Below, in pieces: positions 57,178-64,000 of a DNA stretch of 64,000 nt (within the stretch, counting starts at the first letter, position 1; each line of letters starts with the position of its first letter). The DNA is from Spinacia oleracea (taxonomy: Eukaryota; Streptophyta; Magnoliopsida; Caryophyllales; Amaranthaceae). The notes below the pieces were generated by a model that saw only the letters and a list, made by a program, of their open reading frames with translations, had not been told where the DNA came from and made no database searches. The stretch spans positions 109,802,652 to 109,866,651 of the forward strand of contig NC_079491.1 of assembly GCF_020520425.1 (NCBI RefSeq), written 5' to 3'. A program made the position numbers and the translations under genes.

Positions 57178-58213
57178 CGGGTAAAAATTAGGTTCGTGCG
57201 AGATTTAAACAATTGCATTCGTTTTTCTTCGTCTCATTTGTTATATTATTATGTTTAACTTTAATTATCTATCTATATATATACTATATACGTTTCTACA
57301 AACGTCTATATGCCACTTGGCGCTCTCTCTCGATCCATAAGTCCATACTATTAATCCGCTTTCATTAGGGGTCGTTTGGTTCAACAAATTGGAATGGAAT
57401 GGATTGCAAACTCATACCAGGGAGGTATGAATTGACATCCCCATTCCTAATTAGTTGTGTTTGGTTCGCTTAGGAATGGATAGGACGAATCTGGATGAGG
57501 GGGAAGGGGGACGGAAGAGGAAGCGATTGCCTAATACGTAGTCGCTTAAGCAAACCTTTTGGGACGGTGGTCGGAGTTTAAGCTAGAAGTTCTCCTGGAA
57601 AAGGAGCCCTAACCCTTCTCTACTCAAAGCAAGCGCTAAACTTAGTAGTGGTGGAAATCTCTTATCTTGGCAAAAGGGAATCGGTGAAGGAAAAACTTCA
57701 AGCAGAATTGACTGGTGTTTAGTAAATGTTGATTGGCTTTGCCAACCTTTTGGGTTACGGGAGGAAAAAGCGGACGTGGGCACTCGGGTCGAAGCGCAAG
57801 ACAAAGCAAGTCAACGTGGGGTCAAACTCTCGACAGCCATAGACCTGAATAGTTGGAGTCTTATACTCATTGTTTGGTTGGCTTTACCGATAGATCGATT
57901 ATGTATCACGTATTGCTAATTCACAATACATCAAATTACAAGATATACTTTTTATTCATATTATCAAAAGAAAATTGTGTATTCTCCGAATAATTTCATC
58001 CTTAAAAACAAATTATTTCGATCCAGAAAATTTCAAAAAATAAATGAAGGAAAAAACCCAATAACACAAGGATTTAACTAGAATAAATGAAGGATTCGTG
58101 TGGTAAATACCATCACAATCTTATTGTAGGTAAGGATTTTAGGGAGAGGGGGGACATCTGCAATTCTCAATTTCATATGTATACTGGAAATCGAGAAGGA
58201 TAATGGCGAGGAG
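57178..58213. other. Intergenic DNA with a possible organelle-derived insert
   Basis: At 57363 GGGGTCGTTTGGTTCAAC resembles a plant MITE end, but no matching partner was found. From about 57484 to 57850 composition shifts to a balanced, non-repetitive style unlike neighbours and is reminiscent of plant mitochondrial DNA. It carries a 73-codon minus-strand ORF (57583-57804). No gene is recognised. Confidence 0.35.
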
Positions 58214-59621
58214 TGAAGGAAATAATGCCCTTGGTCCAAGTATGCATTTAATGCTAAGTCTAATAAATGCGGTTCAGTATTAATTATACAAGTTAATAAT
58301 TCAGTGAGATCAAGTGAGCTGAATGCCTAGCTAGAGGCCGCTTCAGTTCAAGTGGAATTAATTATATTAATCCACAGCTTACTCTTGACTGAACCCGTAG
58401 GGTCACACAAATAGTACGTAAACGGATCAAGTATTTAAAGGAATTAAATACTCCATCTATGGATATTCTGAATCGACGGATCTCGGTTCCGGTGGGAGCT
58501 GAAATCGTCAAAGGCAAATTATGAATACTCCGCAAACGATGATATTGCCGGAAACGGAAATATGGATCGTATCGAAAAGATAAATATTATCCAAGTCGTA
58601 GATGTTGCCGGAAACGGAAACATGGTACGAATCGGAAAATATTATTGGGAATGGAAATATTGCTGGAATCTGAAATATTGCCGGAAACGGAAATATTGTC
58701 GGAATCGAAAATATTATCGGAATCGGAAAATAATTCCGGAAACGGAAATATTAAATATTTGTTCGAAATGGAAATTTATTCCGGAATCGGAAATATTAAA
58801 TGTTATTCGAATCGGAAATGAATTCCGGAATCGGAAAATTAATCGGAAGCGCGACGTACGAAATAAACATCGGACGAGCTTGCTAGGTGCAAGGCCCGGC
58901 ATGCAGCTAGGCCCGCGCCTAGCGAAGCCCGCACGTACAAGCAAACACACAGGCGCAGCCCGCTGCACCAAGCAAGCAGGCCCAGCCGAGCACGAAGCAA
59001 GGCCAGGCCCAGCGAGCAAGGCCAGCAAGATGGCGCGCCCTTCGTGGGCTGCGAGCAGCTGCTGGGCCGAGCTCAGCGCGCGCACAGCGCCCTTCGTGGG
59101 TTGTGCGTGTGTTTGTGTTTTTGTACGAAGCCTTGATCGATTAGGATTCATTTAGATTAATTTCCTAAAGCTACTAGAAATTAGATGATTGAATTTAAGT
59201 CTAATTCAGATTACGTAATTTGAATCCTAGTAGGTTTCTAAAATCCGATTTCCCTACCCTATAAATAGGTGATGATATTCACAATTTATAACACACAATT
59301 TGAGTATTCATATATAGTTTTAGGCATAAAACGAAGACATTTTTTTGCCTCAAAATATTCGAATATTACATAGAACCTTAGGTGCAATTCTAGTTAATTA
59401 AATCTAAGGCGGATCCGAGCGTGCTGTGGACTATCTACGGAGGGACGACATTTGGAGTCCTAGACTTGTTCTTGTTCGGTTCGGGCGCAGCTAGGGAGAG
59501 CACGCTACAAAGAGTATGCATCCTAAATTATGCTAATTGTTATGTGGCAATTAATTTGGATTCCTGGATTAATGGTTTTTCCGCATGATTTATATTCAAT
59601 TATATGTATCATAACCTAACA
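58214..59621 (+). mobile_element. Family-B Copia 5' LTR (1408 bp)
   Basis: It begins TGAAGGAAATAATGCCC and ends ATAACCTAACA, and is followed by an iMet-type primer site. It contains the TTTCCG/CGGAAA minisatellite (58545-58855) and a GC-rich block (58870-59125), which produces a false 197-codon ORF. A TATAAATAGG box lies at about 59261. Confidence 0.92.
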
Positions 59622-59622
59622 G

Positions 59623-59636
59623 TGGTATCACGAGCC
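59623..59636 (+). promoter_or_regulatory. Family-B primer-binding site
   Basis: TGGTATCACGAGCC lies one base inside the LTR. It matches the iMet complement TGGTATCAGAGCC apart from one extra C. Confidence 0.85.
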
Positions 59637-62288
59637 TCTAATTAATTCCATAATAATTGGTTAACATGGTTAAATTTTATAAATTTGCAATGAATTAAAG
59701 GGGTGATTAATGTACGAAATTTTTGATTTTTTGTAATTAATTGCAAATTCGTGCTATTATTTAATTATATGTTCGCAAAATTTTCGGCACTTTAGTCAAT
59801 AATGGTCGGAATCGTATAATTTTATAGTGTATTTCGCATGTAAACGGCGTTTTAAAATTTTGACTAAAATCAAAGATTTGATGCCGAACCCAGAATTCCC
59901 AAATTCGAAGCCTAACTATGACTTTTCGGATGTTTTAATTTTTCGAACTCAAAATTTGTAATTTTTAAGATGTTAAATTAAATATTTGCGCTTCTTGTTG
60001 TTAAATCTTGATTTTTTTTTGGTGCAAGTTAAATCTTGAATTTTTGATTGACCTATAGTATATGTTTAACAAATTTAAACGCCTAAGCTTCTTAATTATA
60101 CAACCTAATTTGTAATTGTAATTAATTTGTTGAAATTCGAATAATTTAGAATTTGATTTGATTTTCATAATTAATTGACAATTTAATTAGGTATCCATGA
60201 TTAAAAACCACCATAAAAATTGTTAATTTTTGATAAAATTTAAATTTTTATGACCTAGATTTGAATCCATAATAATCGAAAATTAATTGAATAATAAATT
60301 TCGATTTTTCACCCTAAATTTATGAAATTAATATGATTTATTAATTTGTCTATAAATTTGAATTAAAATATTTTAATTTTTATAAATCGCTCATGAATTT
60401 TGCACGCACAAAGCAATGGACGTGTTACCCTTAAGGGGTGTTGTATAGTGCGGGAACGCGACGACGATCAAGGGAGCTTGTCTCCCATGCGGTACGAATG
60501 CCGCAAGCAACGAGCGTGGCGCTCGCGCAAGGCAGTGGTGCCTGGGCGTGTGTGCTGCGTGCATGGGCGATGGGGCGATGAGGCAAGGCACATAGGGAGA
60601 GCAGGCGCGCGTGGGCAGCGATGGATGTTGCGCCACAGCCCGCGCTGCCTCGCCCAGCGAGCAGACCAGAACGCGTCGAGCAAGCGGGCTCCGCGCATGC
60701 GTGTGGCCTGCTCGTGCATTGCCATGCGATCAATCGAGGGGCGCTGCTGCCTCGTGCACTCGAGGGGCATGGGCGCAAGCCCATGGCCTCGTCTTGTTCC
60801 GATTGATGCTTTTTAAATTTAATTTTAAATTTTCAATTCGAAAGGGATTTTAATTAATTTTAAAATTCCTAATTTAAGTTTTTCTCGGAGTTTAATTTTG
60901 AATAATCTAATTATTATAAATTTTATTTATACTAATTATTTTACTAAAATTAAAACCTTGAATCAATTTAAATTTATTTAATTAATTCAACTGAAAATAA
61001 ATTAAAAGGATTCAAATATTAATTTATATGAGCTTTAAATTTTAAATAAATTTGTATGTTTCCGGTTAGACTAGGAAATACAATTTTATGTTTAAAATTA
61101 GTAAAAACATGTAAATTTATTGGTTTAAGTGGGAGCCTTTTAGTCATAAACTCTTGATTAGGTCTACAATCCTTTAAGATTAAAATAACTTGATTAGAAT
61201 TAATAAGGACTGAATAATTGGTAGATTATTGGAGGCCTTGATTAATTGCTGCAAATATTTATGTGATGCATAATATGTTTTACTAACTAGCTATGTGGGC
61301 CATTCATTGATAAATGAATGGGTGAATGGTATATTGTATATGTACTGTTTTGCAGGTTATGGAAAGTGACTAGTATTGCCCAAATAGGATAGAAAATATG
61401 GCCTGCGTACCATTAATTTGAATGTAAAATTGGTCTAATGCACCAAAGTTTTTAATTTAAATATGGTCTGCGTACCATCAAATAGTTGTAATTAGTTTAA
61501 ATTATAGCTTATCCTATTTGAAGAAAATGGCGCCTCCCATGGTGAAATTCAAGACGGAGTTTCCAATCCATTTTCAAGACGGAGTTTGAAGTTGAAGCTT
61601 CAAGATGAAGTCGAGCCATACTAGATCACATTTATATCTTATGCATGTTTTAAGTTATTTATTGCTTTTAAATATGTCTTAAATATGCATGAGATTATGG
61701 CTTGATTATGTTGCATGATTAAGGATTTTAGTTCACTTAAAATCTAGCCAACATAGTAAGAGCCTTACGTTCCAAACTTAAAAAAATTGAGTGAAAAGGT
61801 GCCATGCCAAAATAACACTTACTTGGACAACCTTTACATCAATATTAGTAATAGTTTTACGCTCAGCGAGGTGTTACTTATTGATCCTAAAGGGGTAAGG
61901 TACGTACACATATAATTGTGAGTACATGTACGTTAGTTTTGGTGAAACTCAACGATATAAGTAAGGAGTCCTTTTATGTCGTGGCAAATGAGATAGGTTT
62001 TCCTAATAAGTTCTTAGACGTACCTATCAACCAAGAGTAGTTTCTAGACTATTAGCAAAGGCTTTGCTTACCTAAAATATTTTAGAATTGAGTCTAAATA
62101 CATAATGTGCTTAATTCTTCAATGATTTAAGGATCTTGGAATCATTTTATTCACACCTGCCGGAACAAATAACTTGAATAAAGTGCTTAATAAATGATAA
62201 GTTATGCATGGATGCTAGAATTTAAGTTTATTAAGAGAACTGTGAATGGTTATTTATTTGTTTATTCTTTTTCAATTGTAGTTTTACT
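59637..62288 (+). other. Family-B long leader
   Basis: This is 2.65 kb of mostly AT-rich untranslated sequence. A sharp GC-rich island at 60405-60800 gives overlapping false ORFs. Two copies of TATGG(T/C)CTGCGTACCAT lie at 61394-61413 and 61457-61478, also found inverted in the family-A leader. Long leaders of this kind are usual in Angela/BARE elements. Confidence 0.75.
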
Positions 62289-64000
62289 ATGGCAAACAAC
62301 AATTCATTCAACATCCAATCAATTCTCGAAAAGGAGAAGTTAAACGGGAAAAACTTCCTTGACTGGCAAATTAAGGAACTTGCAAATAGTTCTTATGCAG
62401 GAAGAAAAGGAGTATGCCCTGGAAGAGGCGATGCCCGAAGCCGCAGGCGACGGGGTCACTCAGGCAACCCTCAATCGTTGGATTGATGCCAACAAGGATG
62501 TAAAGTGTCTAATGCTTGCAACCATGAGTGCAGATCTACAGAAAACGTTCATCAACTCAGATGCTTTCACGATCATCAGTGAGTTAAAGAACATGTTCCA
62601 AGATCTGGCTCGAGTCAAAAGATTCGAGACTCATAGGAAAATTCTTGAGACCAAACATAAGAAAGGCGAGCCCCTAAGTCCACATGTTCTCAAAATGATT
62701 GTACTCATTGAGAATATGAGTCGGATGGATCAACAATTTTCTCAGGAAATGGCTATAGACACCATCCTCCATTCTCTTCATAGCGGGTATGATCAGTTCA
62801 AGCTGAACTACAGTATGAATAGTCTGGACAAAACGCTCATTGAGCTTCACGGTATGCTGAAGACCGCTGAAAAGACGCTCAAAAGTGATAAGCAAGATGT
62901 GATTATGGTGCGTGGGGGCAAGTTCAAAAAATCTGGCAAGAAGAGGAATGCTAAGAAAGGTGGCAAGAAGGCCAGCCCAACTAAGCAACCTGGTGGCACC
63001 AAGTCTGAAAAGAAGAAGGTGAGCCAACCCACTTTTGAATCCGAATGCTTCTACTACAAGAAGAAGGGGCATTGGAAGAGAGATTGCTTGAAGCTTAAGG
63101 AAGATCAGAAAAATGGAACAGTCGTTCCACCTTCAGGTATTTTCGTTATAGACTGTATACTTGCTAATTCAACTTCTTGGGTATTAGATACAGGTTGTGG
63201 CTCACACTTATGTTCCAATTCACAGGGACTAAGAAGAAGTAGAAGGTTAAGCAAGGGTGAAGTCGACCTACGAGTGGGAAATGGAGCACGGATTGCTGCA
63301 TTAGCTGTAGGAACTTATTATTTGTCGTTGCCCTCTAGGCTAGTTTTTGAACTGGAAGATTGTTTCCATGTTCCAAGGCTTACTAAAAACATCATTTCTG
63401 TTTCTTGCTTAGATGCTAAGGGATTTTCCTTTTTAATAAAAGACAATAGTTGCTTGTTTTATTTTAAAGAGATGTTTTATGGATCTGCTAGATTAGTCAA
63501 TGGACTTTATTTATTAGATCACGACAAACAAGTTTATAACATAAATACCAAAAAGGCCGAAAAGAATGATTCAGATCTCACCTATCTGTGGCATTGTTGA
63601 TTAGGCCATATTAACTTGAAACGCATAGAAAGACTTCAAAAGGAAGGAATTCTAGAACCATTTGACTTAGAGGATTATGGTAAGTGCGAATCATGTTTAC
63701 TTTGCAAAATGACAAAGCAACATTTCTCTAAAGTTGGAGAAAGAGAAAATGAACTATTGGGTTTAATCCATACAGATGTATGTGGACCAATGAGTACAAA
63801 TGCTAGAGGTGGTTTCAGCTACTTTATCACTTTCACTGATGACTTAAGTAGATATGGTTATGTCTACCTGATGAAGCATAAGTCTGAATCCTTTGACAAA
63901 TTCAAGGAATTTCAGAGTGAAGTAGAGAATCAATTAGGCAAGAAGATTAAGGAACTGCGGTCTGATAGAGGCGGTGAATATTTGAGCTATGAATTTGATG
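62289..64000 (+). pseudogene. Family-B (Angela/BARE-like) Copia gag-pol, 5' part
   Basis: Gag starts at 62289 (MANNNSFNIQSILEKEKLNG) and changes frame near 62370. It then continues as NLQIVLMQEEKEYALEE through a long gag to 63600. The zinc knuckle reads CFYYKKKGHWKRDC, with Tyr in place of the second Cys. The protease motif is LDTGCGSH near 63186. A TGA at 63598-63600 lies in the pre-integrase zinc region (LWHC, then LGHINLKR). Integrase continues to the window end (HTDVCGP, RSDRGGEYL). Closest in wording to the family-A gag at 26223-30194. Because of the frameshift, stop and altered finger this copy looks non-functional. Confidence 0.88.

Noticed and set aside
57363..57480. MITE end GGGGTCGTTTGGTTC
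   Set aside because: The start resembles known plant MITE ends, but no inverse partner or target duplication was found within about 800 bp, so it is not annotated as an element.
58562..59155. 197-codon plus-strand ORF
   Set aside because: It translates the inverse of the family-B LTR minisatellite and GC block, and lies wholly inside the LTR.
60391..60853. Overlapping 60-138-codon ORFs on both strands
   Set aside because: They lie in a GC-rich island in the family-B leader; no motif and no preferred frame.

Overview
The window is nuclear DNA from a flowering plant, most likely a eudicot. Evidence is plant-specific LTR-retrotransposon lineages, Stowaway and Mutator-type MITEs, Helitrons with CTAG ends, and an intron-bearing gene for a C2-domain ABA-related (CAR) protein. 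The sequence alone does not fix the species. About 80% is transposable element and only one convincing host gene was found.

Layout. (1) 1-2703: a family-A LTR (Angela/BARE-like Copia) split by the 3' end of a related family-B Copia. (2) 2704-7768: AT-rich intergenic DNA with a CACTA terminus at 5542. (3) 7809-20401: a Tekay/Del-type chromovirus on the minus strand with ~2.9 kb LTRs, a long pol ORF, a broken gag and an extra acidic ORF upstream of gag; it appears to sit inside a small Helitron. (4) 20989-23987: a Helitron carrying decayed exons resembling a SAWADEE-domain gene. (5) 24120-40793: a three-level nest. A decayed Tat-type Gypsy is interrupted by a family-A Copia (24383-39518, TSD CCTTT), which is interrupted by a young Copia (31814-37875, TSD CCCTT). 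(6) 40949-47281: a foldback element containing a complete autonomous-looking MULE (41380-46569, 9-bp TSD) and a Stowaway MITE. (7) 47601-53006: the CAR-like gene, minus strand, three exons, with introns swollen by MITEs, an LTR fragment and a possible SINE. (8) 53412-56631: a gag-protease-only Copia with a family-A solo LTR inside it. (9) 56662-57168: a Mutator-type MITE. (10) 58214-64000: the 5' part of a plus-strand family-B Copia that runs off the window.

The most interesting items are these. The young Copia has no recognisable tRNA primer-binding site; the bases next to its LTR are instead a perfect 13-nt complement of its own LTR. The MULE pairs an apparently intact transposase with a convergent gene for a small GRF-zinc-finger membrane protein. 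The Tekay element has an extra ORF upstream of gag. The Helitron carries pieces of what looks like an RNA-directed DNA methylation gene. A Mutator-type MITE sits 6 bp from a splice donor of the CAR gene.

All boundaries, splice models and motif matches were read by eye. Family names rest on recognised protein motifs and no database search was run.
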